Shown: positions 36,316-45,571 of the stretch, in pieces
How positions within the stretch are numbered: the stretch's first letter is position 1
Layout: every line of letters begins with the position of its first letter
NCBI RefSeq assembly: GCF_014212495.1
Contig: NZ_JACKZC010000008.1
Span: 124,001-188,000, forward strand
Length of the DNA: 64,000 nt
DNA from: Pontibacter sp. Tf4
Lineage (GTDB): Bacteria; Bacteroidota; Bacteroidia; Cytophagales; Hymenobacteraceae
Reading direction: 5' to 3'
The notes under the pieces: generated by a model
Seen by the model: only the letters and a program-made list of their open reading frames with translations
What the model was told of the DNA's origin: nothing
The model's database searches: none
Translations under genes and position numbers: made by a program

Positions 36316-37393
36316 TTACTGCTGCATCAGGTAGGCTTTAATGTATTCGTCCAGGTCGCCGTCCAGTACGTTCTGCACATCGGTACGCTCTACGCCTGTC
36401 CGTACGTCTTTCACCAGCTTATAAGGGTGCAGCACATAGTTACGTATCTGCGAGCCGAAGTCGATCTTCTTCTTGGTGCTTTCGATGCGGTCACGTTCTT
36501 CGTTGCGCTTTTCCACTTCGATCTGGTATAACCGCGATTTCAGCATCCGGATGGCGTGCTCCTTATTCATGAGCTGCGAACGCTCGATCTGGCACTCTAT
36601 AACTATACCGGTTGGTTTGTGCTTCAGGCGTACAGCGGTCTCTACTTTGTTCACGTTCTGGCCACCGGCACCACCCGAGCGGAAGGTATCCCACTCAATA
36701 TCGCCCATGTTCACTTCAATGTTAATGGTATCATCTACCACGGGGTAAGCAAAGATGGAGGCAAACGAGGTATGGCGGCGCCCACCCGAATCGAAAGGCG
36801 AAATGCGCACCAGGCGGTGTACTCCTATTTCAGATTTCAGGTAACCATAGGCAAAATCACCGGTAATTTCCAGCGTAGCCGATTTTATACCTGCTCCGTC
36901 GCCGGCCTGGTAGTTGAGCTGCTTTACACTATAGTCGTGCGATTCAGCCCACATAATGTACATGCGCATCAGCATTTCGGCCCAGTCCTGGCTTTCGGTA
37001 CCGCCTGCGCCCGGGTTTATTTCCAGAATAGCGCTTAGCTGGTCTTCTTCGCCGCTCAGCATGCGCTTAAACTCCAGCCCTTCTATAGCCTCCTGGGTAG
37101 CTTTAAGCTCCTGCTGTATCTCTTCCTCGCTGACGTCGCCTTCTTTGTAAAACTCAAACAGGGTCTCAAAGTCGCTGTACTTCTTTTCTACTTCGTTGTA
37201 GTGGTCGGTCCAGACCTTAATGCTTTTTACTTCTTTCAGCACCTTTTCGGCCTCTTTGGGGTTATCCCAAAAATCGGGCGCTGTGGTCCGGGCTTCTATA
37301 GTTTCTACTTCTGCTTTCTTGTTATCGTAGTCAAAGGTACCTCCTCAAGGCTTCTACGCGCGCCTTTAAATCTTTTACCTGCTCTGCGGTCAT
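36316..37393 (-). CDS. prfB: Peptide chain release factor 2, with programmed +1 frameshift
   Basis: RF2 recognises UGA and UAA stop codons and triggers peptide release. The first 20 codons run from the ATG at 37393 and end at CTT (37336-37334). They are followed by an in-frame TGA at 37333-37331. A +1 slip on CTT-T restores the 338-codon main frame, giving about 358 aa, the normal length. A Shine-Dalgarno-like GAGGAGG lies just upstream of the slippery codon, as in other RF2 genes. The stop-recognition motif SPF (RISPFDSGG) and the catalytic GGQ (GAGGQNVNK) are intact. This is known autoregulation: low RF2 favours the frameshift. The gene ends at a strong terminator. Confidence 0.96.
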
Positions 37394-37440
37394 GGTGTTA
37401 TCGTTTATTGTTTGGCTTTATACTCAGTTTAAAACAAGAA

Positions 37441-37479
37441 GATGCTGAAGTATACACCTGCAGGCTATACTTCAGCATC
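37441..37479 (-). terminator. Terminator of the plsC-ilvE operon
   Basis: GATGCTGAAGTATA (37441-37454) pairs perfectly over 14 bp with 37466-37479. On the minus strand it is followed by TTCTTGTTTT. It lies 18 nt after the ilvE stop and before prfB. Confidence 0.8.
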
Positions 37480-37497
37480 TCATACTATAGGTAACTG

Positions 37498-38571
37498 TTA
37501 CAGGCGGATCCTGTAAATCCAGTTATGGGTGTCAGGGGCCTGGCCTGTTTTGATCTTATCGAGCTGTGTAGCAACGTTGTTTGATATTTCGCGGCCTTCA
37601 ACAGCAGGCAGGTCCATGTCTTCGCCGTTATAGTTTATAGTTGCGATCTGTGCTATAGTTGCGGCAGTGCCTGTTCCGAATGCTTCCTGTAGTTTACCTG
37701 CTTTATGAGCCTCTACAATCTCGCTTATGGCAACACGGCGCTCTTCTACTTTGTATCCTAAGTCACGGGCCACCTGCAATACGCTGTCGCGGGTAATGCC
37801 AGCCAGTATAGTTGAGCTTACCGCCGGCGTTACAAGCACGCCATCAATCACAAACATTACGTTCATGGTACCCGATTCTTCTATGTACTTATGCTCTTTG
37901 TGGTCGGTCCAGATAAGTTGCTGATAGCCTTTTTCCTGCATTTTTTTAGCCGGGTACATGGCCGCGCCATAGTTACCGGCAGCTTTTGCAAAACCGGCAC
38001 CACCTTCGGCAGAGCGTACATAGTTTGTCTCGATGGCTACACGCACCGGCGAACTATAGTAAGAGGCCACCGGGCAGGTAAAAATGGTAAATCTATAGTT
38101 GGATGACGGCCTTACACCTATAAAATCGTCGGTAGCGAACATAAACGGACGGATATACAGGGCGCTTCCTTCGGTTGGCGGTACCCAGGCGGCATCCAGT
38201 CTCAGAAGTTGCTCCAGGCCCTGCATAAAAATATCTTCGGGCAGCTGCGGAATGCACATGCGCTCTGCCGAAATGTTCAGGCGCTTGTAGTTGTCGTATG
38301 GTCTGAACAGCAGGATATCGCCATCTACGCTGCGGTAGGCCTTCATGCCTTCAAAAATAGCCTGGCCATAGTGTATAGCCGATGTAGCAGGACTCAGCGA
38401 CATATTGCCATAAGGCACGATCTGCGGGGTTTGCCAGGCACCGTCAATAAAATCCGCCACCAGCATGTGGTCCGAAAAGATCTTACCAAACTGAATATTG
38501 TTGAAATCCAGCTCTGAAATGCGTGATGTTGCGACAGGCTGGGTTGCTATAGTTAGGGTATCTGTAGACAT
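37498..38571 (-). CDS. ilvE: Branched-chain amino acid aminotransferase
   Basis: This 357-aa fold-type IV PLP enzyme interconverts leucine, isoleucine and valine with their 2-oxo acids, using 2-oxoglutarate/glutamate. The PLP-binding Lys is near residue 196 in GGAGFAKAAGNYG. Further family motifs are YGQAIFEGMKAYR, EESGTMNVMFV and SSTILAGITRDSVL. The length and motifs fit the group II (eukaryote-like) enzymes. It is last in a tight six-gene operon, 28 nt after the adenosyltransferase gene. Three octamer copies occur in the gene, one reading Thr-Ile-Ala in context. Confidence 0.95.
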   Translation of the reverse strand: MSTDTLTIATQPVATSRISELDFNNIQFGKIFSDHMLVADFIDGAWQTPQIVPYGNMSLSPATSAIHYGQAIFEGMKAYRSVDGDILLFRPYDNYKRLNISAERMCIPQLPEDIFMQGLEQLLRLDAAWVPPTEGSALYIRPFMFATDDFIGVRPSSNYRFTIFTCPVASYYSSPVRVAIETNYVRSAEGGAGFAKAAGNYGAAMYPAKKMQEKGYQQLIWTDHKEHKYIEESGTMNVMFVIDGVLVTPAVSSTILAGITRDSVLQVARDLGYKVEERRVAISEIVEAHKAGKLQEAFGTGTAATIAQIATINYNGEDMDLPAVEGREISNNVATQLDKIKTGQAPDTHNWIYRIRL

Positions 38572-38599
38572 AGGTAAAAGGTTAAGGGTAAAAAAGGAA

Positions 38600-39151
38600 T
38601 CAGACTCTCGCTTTCCAGGTGATCTCTTCGGCCTGTAGTTCGTGTGTCATACGTCGACAAAGAGCAAACAGGTAATCTGACAAACGGTTCAGATAAATGA
38701 TCACTAAATCCTCTACCGGCGATTCTTCCTGCAACCGGATGGCCAGGCGCTCGGCACGGCGGCACACGCAACGCGCTATGTGGCAGAACGATACCGACTG
38801 ATGCCCGCCCGGCAGTACAAAAGCACGCAGCGGCGGTACGTCTTCGCTCATGGCATCAATTTCCTGCTCCAGCAGCGTCACATCTTCGGCGTGCAGGTCC
38901 GGGGTAACCATCTTCACATTTTTGTCCGGGTCAGTCGCCAGCACCGATCCAATCGTGAACAGCCTGTCCTGTATTTCTTTCAGGATGTCAGCCCGCTTAT
39001 AGTTTACTTCCTGGTCGCGTACCAGCCCGATGTAGGAGTTCAGTTCGTCTATAGTTCCGTAGGCCTCGATGCGCAGGTGCGATTTAGCCACACGGGTTCC
39101 CCCGATAAGCGCTGTCGTTCCTTTATCGCCGGTCTTAGTGTATATTTTCAT
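38600..39151 (-). CDS. Cob(I)alamin adenosyltransferase (PduO type)
   Basis: The 183-aa trimeric enzyme transfers the adenosyl group of ATP to cob(I)alamin to make coenzyme B12. The N-terminal ATP-binding motif [19 protein letters not shown] (residues 5-23), [13 protein letters not shown] (residues 31-43) and the C-terminal [11 protein letters not shown] and [15 protein letters not shown] motifs are diagnostic of the PduO family. Its start overlaps the end of the ABC ATPase gene by 17 bases, so the two are translationally coupled. No other B12 genes are in the window. Confidence 0.93.
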   Translation of the reverse strand: MKIYTKTGDKGTTALIGGTRVAKSHLRIEAYGTIDELNSYIGLVRDQEVNYKRADILKEIQDRLFTIGSVLATDPDKNVKMVTPDLHAEDVTLLEQEIDAMSEDVPPLRAFVLPGGHQSVSFCHIARCVCRRAERLAIRLQEESPVEDLVIIYLNRLSDYLFALCRRMTHELQAEEITWKARV

Positions 39152-39878
39152 TGATGTTGTGCTCTTCGCGCATCAAAGCGGCTGTCGCTACGTTCTCGTT
39201 CACTGTATCCGACTCTATCAAACCATCGCGCAGGCGCACAATGCGGTGTGCATACCGGGCTATGTCCTCTTCGTGCGTTACCATAATAATGGTATTTCCT
39301 TTGGCATGCAGGTTCTCAAACAGCTCCATGATCTCGTAAGAGGTTTTGGTATCGAGGTTACCGGTCGGCTCATCGGCCAGTATGATGCTTGGGTTATTGA
39401 TAAGGGCGCGGGCAATGGCTACACGCTGGCGCTGCCCTCCTGATAATTCGTTTGGTTTGTGCTTGCCCCGGTTGCCCAGGCCTACACTTTCAAGCGCCTG
39501 CTGGGCACGCTCTTCACGCTGCGTTTTGTTATACCCGGCATAGATCAGAGGCAGGGCCACATTCTCCAGCGACGATTGGCGGGGCAGCAGGTTAAAGGTC
39601 TGGAACACGAACCCGATCTCTTTGTTGCGCACTTCGGCCAGCTCGTTATCGGTCATGTTGCTTACATCGTTTCCGTTCAGGATGTACTGCCCGCCGGTGG
39701 GTGTATCCAGGCAGCCGATGATGTTCATGAGCGTTGACTTGCCGGAACCCGACGGCCCCATAAACGCCACATATTCTCCTTTTTCTATCGTGATGGATAC
39801 ATCCTGCAGCGCATTGATGACCTCGGCGCCCATGCGGTATACTTTAGAGATATGATGTGTTTCGATGATGATGCTCAT
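39135..39878 (-). CDS. ABC transporter ATPase subunit (LolD/MacB type)
   Basis: The 247-aa stand-alone nucleotide-binding subunit has Walker [10 protein letters not shown] (residues 41-49), [15 protein letters not shown], Walker [13 protein letters not shown] and the H-loop in [13 protein letters not shown]. The sequence type is that of MacB/LolD/FtsE ATPases, which drive mechanotransmission-type permeases for lipoprotein export or macrolide/peptide efflux. No FtsX/MacB-type permease is encoded within the window, so its partner is elsewhere or is an unusual one. It lies 11 nt after the large TPR membrane protein gene in the same operon, a possible functional link. Confidence 0.9.
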   Translation of the reverse strand: MSIIIETHHISKVYRMGAEVINALQDVSITIEKGEYVAFMGPSGSGKSTLMNIIGCLDTPTGGQYILNGNDVSNMTDNELAEVRNKEIGFVFQTFNLLPRQSSLENVALPLIYAGYNKTQREERAQQALESVGLGNRGKHKPNELSGGQRQRVAIARALINNPSIILADEPTGNLDTKTSYEIMELFENLHAKGNTIIMVTHEEDIARYAHRIVRLRDGLIESDTVNENVATAALMREEHNINENIH

Positions 39879-39889
39879 ACAGGCTGTTT

Positions 39890-42800
39890 TTATAGTTGCC
39901 AGTTATCCAATCTTTGCTGCACAGCCTGGCGCTGCGCTTCGTACTGCTTTATAAATGTACTGTATTCCTGCGCAGGAAGCAAGCCCTGCAGGGCTTCGAG
40001 TGCCTGCTGGGCATAGCTTTCGAGGCCTTTGTTCAGGCTTTCCAGGGCGTAGGCTTTCTGCAGCTCCGCCGAGAACGGATTATAGGTTACGCCTGCCAGC
40101 AGTATCTCGTAGCCTGTCATCTGGTCGGGCTCTTTTGCTGAAAAATAACTTGCTGCAGCCTTTACCACTTCCTCATCATACAACAGGATTTTTACAGCCT
40201 GCCTGTACTTTTCTGCGGCTTCGCGGTCGCGGCCTTTTGCGGCAGCTATACTTGCCTTAAAGTATAGTTTGTACTTTTTATCGTGGGGGGTGAAGTACAG
40301 GTTATCCATGCGGTCGAGCAGGGCATCGTAGTTTTTGGTGTTGTGCCACAGTCGCAGTTGCTGCAGGTTAAGCCTGCTGCGTTGTTCGCCTTCGGGCTGT
40401 AGCTGGCCTGCAGCTTCTTTTATCGCTTTGTTGGCTAACCGCCACCGGTGCTGCTGCATCAGGTAATCGACGCGGGTAAGCAGGGCCTCCCGGCGCAGCT
40501 CTTTTTCAGTTACGGCATGTACCAGGGCATCTACCTGCTGTAGTTTAAGTTGTGGCAGATACGTTTGCAGATACTGTACTTTGGTAGCATCAGGCGCATC
40601 TTTCAGTATCGTACCAAAATCCTGCTGCAGTGCTCCGGCCAGCTGACCAGCCACTTCTTTGGCGCTTTCCATTTCGGTATAGCCTACTTCCTGCAGCGCA
40701 TTTACTGCCTGCTGTGGCTGGTGCGCCATAGCCAGTGCATACCCCTGCGACAGAAATGCCTCGTTAAATCCATAGTCTTTGGCCAGGCCGAAGTAATGGG
40801 CAGCGGCTTTATAGTTCTGCTCTTCCATCATCCAGATCGCCAGGGCATTATAATAATACCCACTGCGTCCCGATACCGACATGGCCAGGTTCTCTACTAT
40901 ACTTCTCGCTTCCTTTGGGCGGCCATTATAATGGTGGATCAGGGCCTTGCCATAGAGCAGGTCTTCGTGGAAGATCTCGTTGCCCGGGGAGTTCAGGTAG
41001 CGGTCTATGGCTTTTAAGCGTGTCGTGTCGCCGTCGTTCAGGCTGCTGATGGTCTGGTTATAAAACAGGGTAAGATCTTCAATAGCCTCCAGAGAATCGG
41101 GGGCAAAGGCCTCTCTGCGCTGTGCTGTATTTGCACCAAGCAACTGCCGCAGCACAGCCACATTGCTTCTGAGAGGTTTGTAGTCTGCATTTCCGGCATC
41201 AGCGAGCAGGGCGCGGGCGGGCTCCAGCATGGCCTGGCGGGTGTAAAACGCCAGCCTGTTGCTCCGGATAGCTTCTTTGTTGCTGCTATGCTGTTCGGCC
41301 AGGTTAAAGTAATATTCCACCGAATCGGTTACGCTGGTTTGCATGTACAGCAGGGCCAGGTTGTTGTATAATTCGGCACTCTCCGGAAACCTGTCAATGC
41401 CCTCGTGCAGCACGTACAGCTTTTCGAAAAAGTATTGTTTCTGATCGTAGAGGTTGGCCATGCGCACGTAAAGCTTCGGGTTAGGCCGTTTGCCTGCCGC
41501 GCCTTTCAGGTGCACTATCTCGTTATTACGGTCGGACTCGGTACGGTAAATGGATGCCAGGCTATAGTTGGCTTTCACGTTATTCAGGTCAAACACGTCG
41601 CTTTCTTCGTAAAACCGCTTGGCCAGCACCGTATTCCCCGATTCCGAATAAATATCGCCGATATAGTTGTAATAGCCTGCTTTGGCATTAAAATAAGGAC
41701 GGTACTGCGCCCGGATGACCAGGATAGCCAGTATCACGGTGCTCATTAAAAAGAAGGAGAACAGGGTGAACATCTGCGGCTCGTATACCACCTTGTACAC
41801 CGCTTTCCGTTCTTTCAGCAGCCTGCCAAAATTCAGCAACAGGTACATAAAAAATACGGCGCCATACACCAGGTGTGTGTAAATGATCATCTCGTTGAAC
41901 AGCACAGTAACCGGGTCGTTGGCTGTGGCAAAAGCATAACCTATGCTCAGGAAAGCCACCGCAGCAAACAGCACATATAGCACAGCGCCTGTCGGCCTGA
42001 ATGGGAAAAGCTTACCATAGATAGCTTCGCGCTGGCGCATACCCCAGAAGCCGGCAATTACCGAAAGCAGCAGAATAAAATATGCGTTTATATAAATAAG
42101 GTCGGTTTGAATATAGCCAACCTGGCGGAGGTACAGCAACAGCAGGTTGAGCAGGTACAGCCCGGCAATAAGAATGAACTGCCACAAACTGAAGCGGCGC
42201 TCGGGCGTTTTAGCCTGTGTATTTATCCAGAGCAGGGCATTCACGTTCTCAAACGACACCCAGATTATGAACAGCAGCGCGGCAACAAGTGTAGCCAGCG
42301 AACTATAGTTTACCAGATGCAGCGTGGTAAGCGCCGGCGTAAACTCTGATTTCGCAAAGATGATGACACCCAGCAGCAACACGGCCAGCAGCATGGCTAC
42401 TACCCGCAGCCCAAACGACACATGCTTCCAGAATGCCTGAAATGCAAAGCTAAGGCCCGCCAGCACAACGATCGCGATCAGCAGCATGCCCTGCCCGGCC
42501 TCAGAACCAAATATCTGTAGTTGATCTATGTTAAACGATGCCAGAAAAAGCATCAGCAGCAACACACCAGCAAAATACGGGATCTGCCGCATGGTACTGA
42601 TCGCTGCCGTATAAAAGGCAAGACAGCCCGCCAGTATGGCCAGAAAAACAGCTGCCGGCCAGGTTTGCACAGCCATAGGCGCTACATCGTACTGTTCCAG
42701 CACCAGGTAGCCGTCGGCAAAAAGCGTAAAGGGTTCGAGTAATCGCGTAACTTCGTGCACCGGCACCGGCACTACCTGCAGGTCTGTTATTTTATCCCAG

Positions 42801-42934
42801 GTGTAGGCGGCGGTGTAACCGGCTATGTAATGGTAGGCGCCCAGCAGCAATGCGGCAACGGCCAGTACCAATAAAAAAAGATAGGGATACCTGGTGGCAG
42901 TATCCCAGTTCTTCCAAAAGTTAGCTTTACTCAT
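39890..42934 (-). CDS. Large polytopic membrane protein with C-terminal TPR domain, unknown function
   Basis: The 1014-aa product is not recognised. Residues about 18-425 contain around ten to twelve hydrophobic helices (for example [42 protein letters not shown] and [19 protein letters not shown]). From about residue 440 to the end are helical pairs of TPR type, including [27 protein letters not shown] and [25 protein letters not shown] membrane sensor or scaffold with a large soluble TPR tail is plausible. It lies between gatC and a lone ABC ATPase gene in a six-gene operon (gaps of 15 and 11 nt), so it may partner the ATPase, though it lacks an FtsX-like permease appearance. The function is unknown. 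Confidence 0.7.
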   Translation of the reverse strand: MSKANFWKNWDTATRYPYLFLLVLAVAALLLGAYHYIAGYTAAYTWDKITDLQVVPVPVHEVTRLLEPFTLFADGYLVLEQYDVAPMAVQTWPAAVFLAILAGCLAFYTAAISTMRQIPYFAGVLLLMLFLASFNIDQLQIFGSEAGQGMLLIAIVVLAGLSFAFQAFWKHVSFGLRVVAMLLAVLLLGVIIFAKSEFTPALTTLHLVNYSSLATLVAALLFIIWVSFENVNALLWINTQAKTPERRFSLWQFILIAGLYLLNLLLLYLRQVGYIQTDLIYINAYFILLLSVIAGFWGMRQREAIYGKLFPFRPTGAVLYVLFAAVAFLSIGYAFATANDPVTVLFNEMIIYTHLVYGAVFFMYLLLNFGRLLKERKAVYKVVYEPQMFTLFSFFLMSTVILAILVIRAQYRPYFNAKAGYYNYIGDIYSESGNTVLAKRFYEESDVFDLNNVKANYSLASIYRTESDRNNEIVHLKGAAGKRPNPKLYVRMANLYDQKQYFFEKLYVLHEGIDRFPESAELYNNLALLYMQTSVTDSVEYYFNLAEQHSSNKEAIRSNRLAFYTRQAMLEPARALLADAGNADYKPLRSNVAVLRQLLGANTAQRREAFAPDSLEAIEDLTLFYNQTISSLNDGDTTRLKAIDRYLNSPGNEIFHEDLLYGKALIHHYNGRPKEARSIVENLAMSVSGRSGYYYNALAIWMMEEQNYKAAAHYFGLAKDYGFNEAFLSQGYALAMAHQPQQAVNALQEVGYTEMESAKEVAGQLAGALQQDFGTILKDAPDATKVQYLQTYLPQLKLQQVDALVHAVTEKELRREALLTRVDYLMQQHRWRLANKAIKEAAGQLQPEGEQRSRLNLQQLRLWHNTKNYDALLDRMDNLYFTPHDKKYKLYFKASIAAAKGRDREAAEKYRQAVKILLYDEEVVKAAASYFSAKEPDQMTGYEILLAGVTYNPFSAELQKAYALESLNKGLESYAQQALEALQGLLPAQEYSTFIKQYEAQRQAVQQRLDNWQL

Positions 42935-42949
42935 AAGCAGGCTTGCCTT

Positions 42950-43237
42950 TTACTCCAGTACCTTGGGTACTCTAAAGTAATCGGAGTCTTTTTTAGGAGC
43001 GTTCAACAATGCTTCTTCGTGGGTAATGGTGTTTTGAGCCACGTCTTCGCGCATCACGTTCACTTCGGCAGTCATGTGCGTCAGGGGCTCTATGTTTTCG
43101 GTGTCCAGCTCACGCAGCTTGTCTACCCAGTTCAGGATCTTGTTCAGGTCGCCCAGTACTTCCTGCTCTTTCTCTTCGTTAAACTCCAGCCTGGCCAGGT
43201 GCGCTAATTTTCTGATGGTTTGAATATCTGTTGACAT
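42950..43237 (-). CDS. gatC: Aspartyl/glutamyl-tRNA(Asn/Gln) amidotransferase subunit C
   Basis: The 95-aa small subunit of GatCAB stabilises GatA and helps convert Glu-tRNA(Gln) or Asp-tRNA(Asn) to the amidated forms. The family signature is present: IRKLAHLARLEFNEEKEQEVLGDLNKILNWVDKLRELDTENIEPL and C-terminal DSDYFRVPKVL. gatA and gatB are not in the window. The start lies inside the end of plsC (59-base overlap in another frame), implying translational coupling. Confidence 0.94.
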   Translation of the reverse strand: MSTDIQTIRKLAHLARLEFNEEKEQEVLGDLNKILNWVDKLRELDTENIEPLTHMTAEVNVMREDVAQNTITHEEALLNAPKKDSDYFRVPKVLE

Positions 43238-43991
43238 CCTTGTTATAGTTGTGTTTGATTAACTCTTGTTGAATAATTTGGTATACACGCTCCTTTAAGG
43301 CAGGCAGGTCCCCGAGGGTCATGCCCCTGGTCTCAATCGGTTCGTGCAGGATCAGCTTGAGCGGATGACGGCGCAGGCGCAAGCCTACTTCTTCCACATC
43401 AGGCATAAAATACTGGTTATACGGCATGGTTACCGGCACAACCGGCACCTGCTTCTCAATGGCTATTTTAAATGGTCCGTCCTTAAAGGCCAGCAGCTCT
43501 TCACCAGCATTCGGCCCGATTGTACCTTCCGGGAAAATTACCAGGTTCCGGCCCTCATCCAGCGTTTTCTTGGACTGAATGTAGCTTTTGGCACTGCTCA
43601 TGGCACTTCTGCGGTCTACGCTGATGTACAGCGCCCCGTACACCTTGCCCCACAGCGGCACTTTTGTAAGCGCGCTCTTCCCTACAAAGTTAAGAAAACC
43701 GGGGATAGACCGCAGCATCATAGGTATATCGAGGTAGGAACTATGGTTAGGCGTAAAAATGTAGCGCTGGTTCGGGTCTAAGGTAAAGCGCCACTCTACC
43801 TGCAGCGGCGTTAAAAACATACGCAGAAACGTAGCCGACCACAGCCGGTTTATGTTGTGCACATGCCTGTGCCACTGCTGCTTACGGATAAGAAACGCCT
43901 GCAACGGATACGACACCACAAACGGTACAATAAACCAGGTACAGCACCAGGTGGTATAAATGCGTTGCGACAGGTATTTCAGCACTTTCAT
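43179..43991 (-). CDS. plsC: 1-acyl-sn-glycerol-3-phosphate acyltransferase
   Basis: The 270-aa membrane acyltransferase adds the second acyl chain to lysophosphatidic acid, giving phosphatidic acid for phospholipid synthesis. The catalytic HX4D motif NHSSYLD is at residues 82-88 (His83, Asp88), and the glycerol-phosphate binding FPEGTIG is near residue 155. An N-terminal hydrophobic helix is at about 17-35. Its C-terminal roughly 20 residues are encoded over the start of gatC and are unlikely to be conserved. It is first in the six-gene operon. A perfect promoter at 43997-44026 places the transcription start at or next to this ATG. Confidence 0.93.
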   Translation of the reverse strand: MKVLKYLSQRIYTTWCCTWFIVPFVVSYPLQAFLIRKQQWHRHVHNINRLWSATFLRMFLTPLQVEWRFTLDPNQRYIFTPNHSSYLDIPMMLRSIPGFLNFVGKSALTKVPLWGKVYGALYISVDRRSAMSSAKSYIQSKKTLDEGRNLVIFPEGTIGPNAGEELLAFKDGPFKIAIEKQVPVVPVTMPYNQYFMPDVEEVGLRLRRHPLKLILHEPIETRGMTLGDLPALKERVYQIIQQELIKHNYNKDVNRYSNHQKISAPGQAGV

Positions 43992-43996
43992 GAGGT

Positions 43997-44026
43997 CAAA
44001 TGTAAGAATATTCCGGCATTGTTCAA
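43997..44026 (-). promoter_or_regulatory. Promoter of the plsC-gatC-ilvE operon, leaderless geometry
   Basis: On the minus strand TTG (44026-44024), a 19-nt spacer and TACATTTG (44004-43997) match the Bacteroidota consensus exactly. Only five bases (ACCTC) separate the -7 box from the plsC ATG, so transcription should begin at or within a few nt of the start codon. Confidence 0.75.
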
Positions 44027-44965
44027 CGCTCCCAAAACTACTCCTGCTGCAGAATAATTCAATAACGGCAGGAGTTGGTTGATGGTATGTTTATTTCGCT
44101 TTTGTCATTTTCGGTAAGGCTGATGTTTCGTCTGTGTTCTGTAATTCATTTCAACAATTGTCATTTCGAACAGAGTGAGAAATCTATTTCAAACTTGTAT
44201 TTGATGCTCAAGAGCTATCTTTCTATAGTTTTCTTTGCCTACTACTTGAACCAAGCCGTTGTTCTATAGTTAACTCCAATCCTGGGAGCTCTATAAGCCT
44301 ATAGTTCTATAGTTTCGTTGGCTCCCTCCTGGGCCGGGAGGCCCCGTCTTCGGGCATCGCGCTTCTTTCGCTTCCTTGGCTCCTGCGTCGCCATGCCTGA
44401 CGGCACCGGAACCTCTCGAGGCGCTCAACCCAAAGACTGAAATCAGTTCGATAGCTAAACTATGGCTATAGTTTCCTTGTTCATTCTTGGTTAAGGCAGA
44501 TCTGTTTTTTTCGTGGTTATAGTTCCTTGGGGACAGGTAAACCTGTCCTGATCGCGGTTTGTAACTATAGAACTATAGTTTGAACTATAGATAAAGGCAG
44601 AGATTGTCCCCTTGAGGAAACTACAGGCGTGTTAAAGCAGCAACTATAAAACTATAGTTATCAACTATAGCAAAAAGCATGAATCCTGAAAATCCTCTCA
44701 TCACCATTAATCCCAGTTCAGACATTTCTGTCTCTACCGAGCCAGTTGAGTTACAAACTCAACACCATAATCAGGCACGGGTTACAAACCCGCGCCAGCA
44801 AAAACGGTCAACTATAAAACTATAGCCTCAACTACACCAAAGCCCAAATCCTAAAAATCCTTTAATCCTGAGAATCCTGATTCAGACAAGAAGGCCGGGA
44901 TAGGACACTCTAACTATAGCCCAAACTACAGCTACAACATAATCCTAAAAATCAGTAAAATCCCT
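44027..44965. repeat. Intergenic repeat island C
   Basis: Over 900 bases hold no convincing gene. The part from about 44150 to 44710 is the inverted, diverged copy of island A (12565-13180). The rest carries perfect micro-hairpins at 44746-44762 (TTGAGTT arms, loop ACA) and 44778-44792 (CGGGTT arms, loop ACA, followed by CGCCAG). It also carries several AATCCTAAAAATCC-type repeats (44685-44697, 44844-44880, 44939-44972), matching in inverted form the AGGATT repeat of island A. About twelve octamer copies are present, many in pairs or triplets, for example at 44566-44588. No transposase or terminal duplication was identified. Confidence 0.75.
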
Positions 44966-45538
44966 TTAATCACTGGTCTTGTTCAGGCCAATACCGAGCA
45001 GGATAGCAGCTTTCAGGATACCGGCTACACTGATGGCATCGGTGATCTGGTTATTCAGGGCCATGTGCACGGCTTCGGAGAAAGGCAGTCGTTTGATTTG
45101 CAGGTCTTCGGTTTCTTCGAAGGCGGTGTCGCCGGGCGTTAGCTCTTGGGCCAGGAAAACAAAACCTTCTTCGTCGGTAACGGAGTTGGACGTGTGTAGG
45201 CGACAGATGTTGGTCCATTTGGCAGCGGTAAAGCCAGTTTCTTCCTGCAATTCACGCTTTGCAGATTCCAGAATATCGTTCTCTATCAGTCCGCCGCCCA
45301 TCGGTATTTCCCAACTATATTCGTTCAAGGCATAACGATACTGGCCGATCAGGTAGGTATAGCCTTCATAATCAATCGGGATAATGCCGATGGCTTTGTT
45401 TTTAAAGCTGACGACGCCATAAATACCTTCGCCCCCTTTTGGGTTCAGCACCTGGTCTTCGCGCAGTTTTATCCAGGGGTTCTGGTAAATATCTCTCGAT
45501 GAAAGGGTAGTCCAGGGGTTATGCTGCTCGTCTGTCAT
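44966..45538 (-). CDS. NUDIX hydrolase (ADP-ribose pyrophosphatase type)
   Basis: The 190-aa protein has the complete Nudix box in GGGLIENDILESAKRELQEETGF (GX5EX7REXXEEXG; about residues 79-101). The N-terminal beta part and the flanking IPMGGG fit ADP-sugar diphosphatases of the NudF/NUDT5-like group, which hydrolyse ADP-ribose or related nucleoside diphosphate compounds; the exact substrate is unproven. An octamer lies directly next to its ATG, and a TACCTTTG box is present at 45558-45565. The gene ends inside repeat island C sequence of the AATCC type. Confidence 0.87.
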   Translation of the reverse strand: MTDEQHNPWTTLSSRDIYQNPWIKLREDQVLNPKGGEGIYGVVSFKNKAIGIIPIDYEGYTYLIGQYRYALNEYSWEIPMGGGLIENDILESAKRELQEETGFTAAKWTNICRLHTSNSVTDEEGFVFLAQELTPGDTAFEETEDLQIKRLPFSEAVHMALNNQITDAISVAGILKAAILLGIGLNKTSD

Positions 45539-45557
45539 GGCTATAGTTTGTGTAGAG

Positions 45558-45565
45558 CAAAGGTA
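45558..45565 (-). promoter_or_regulatory. Candidate -7 box (TACCTTTG) of the NUDIX gene
   Basis: On the minus strand TACCTTTG matches TAnnTTTG exactly and lies 20 nt before the ATG. It has no clear -33 TTG. Confidence 0.45.
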
Positions 45566-45571
45566 AGCAGA

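Noticed and set aside
36316..37242. prfB annotated as a 308-aa protein from the downstream ATG
   Set aside because: The upstream 20-codon frame with the CTT-TGA slip site restores the full RF2 length, so the short version is incomplete.
44075..44269. 64-codon open frame in repeat island C
   Set aside because: It lies in repeat sequence, has no recognisable pattern and no Bacteroidota promoter or start context, so it is likely chance.
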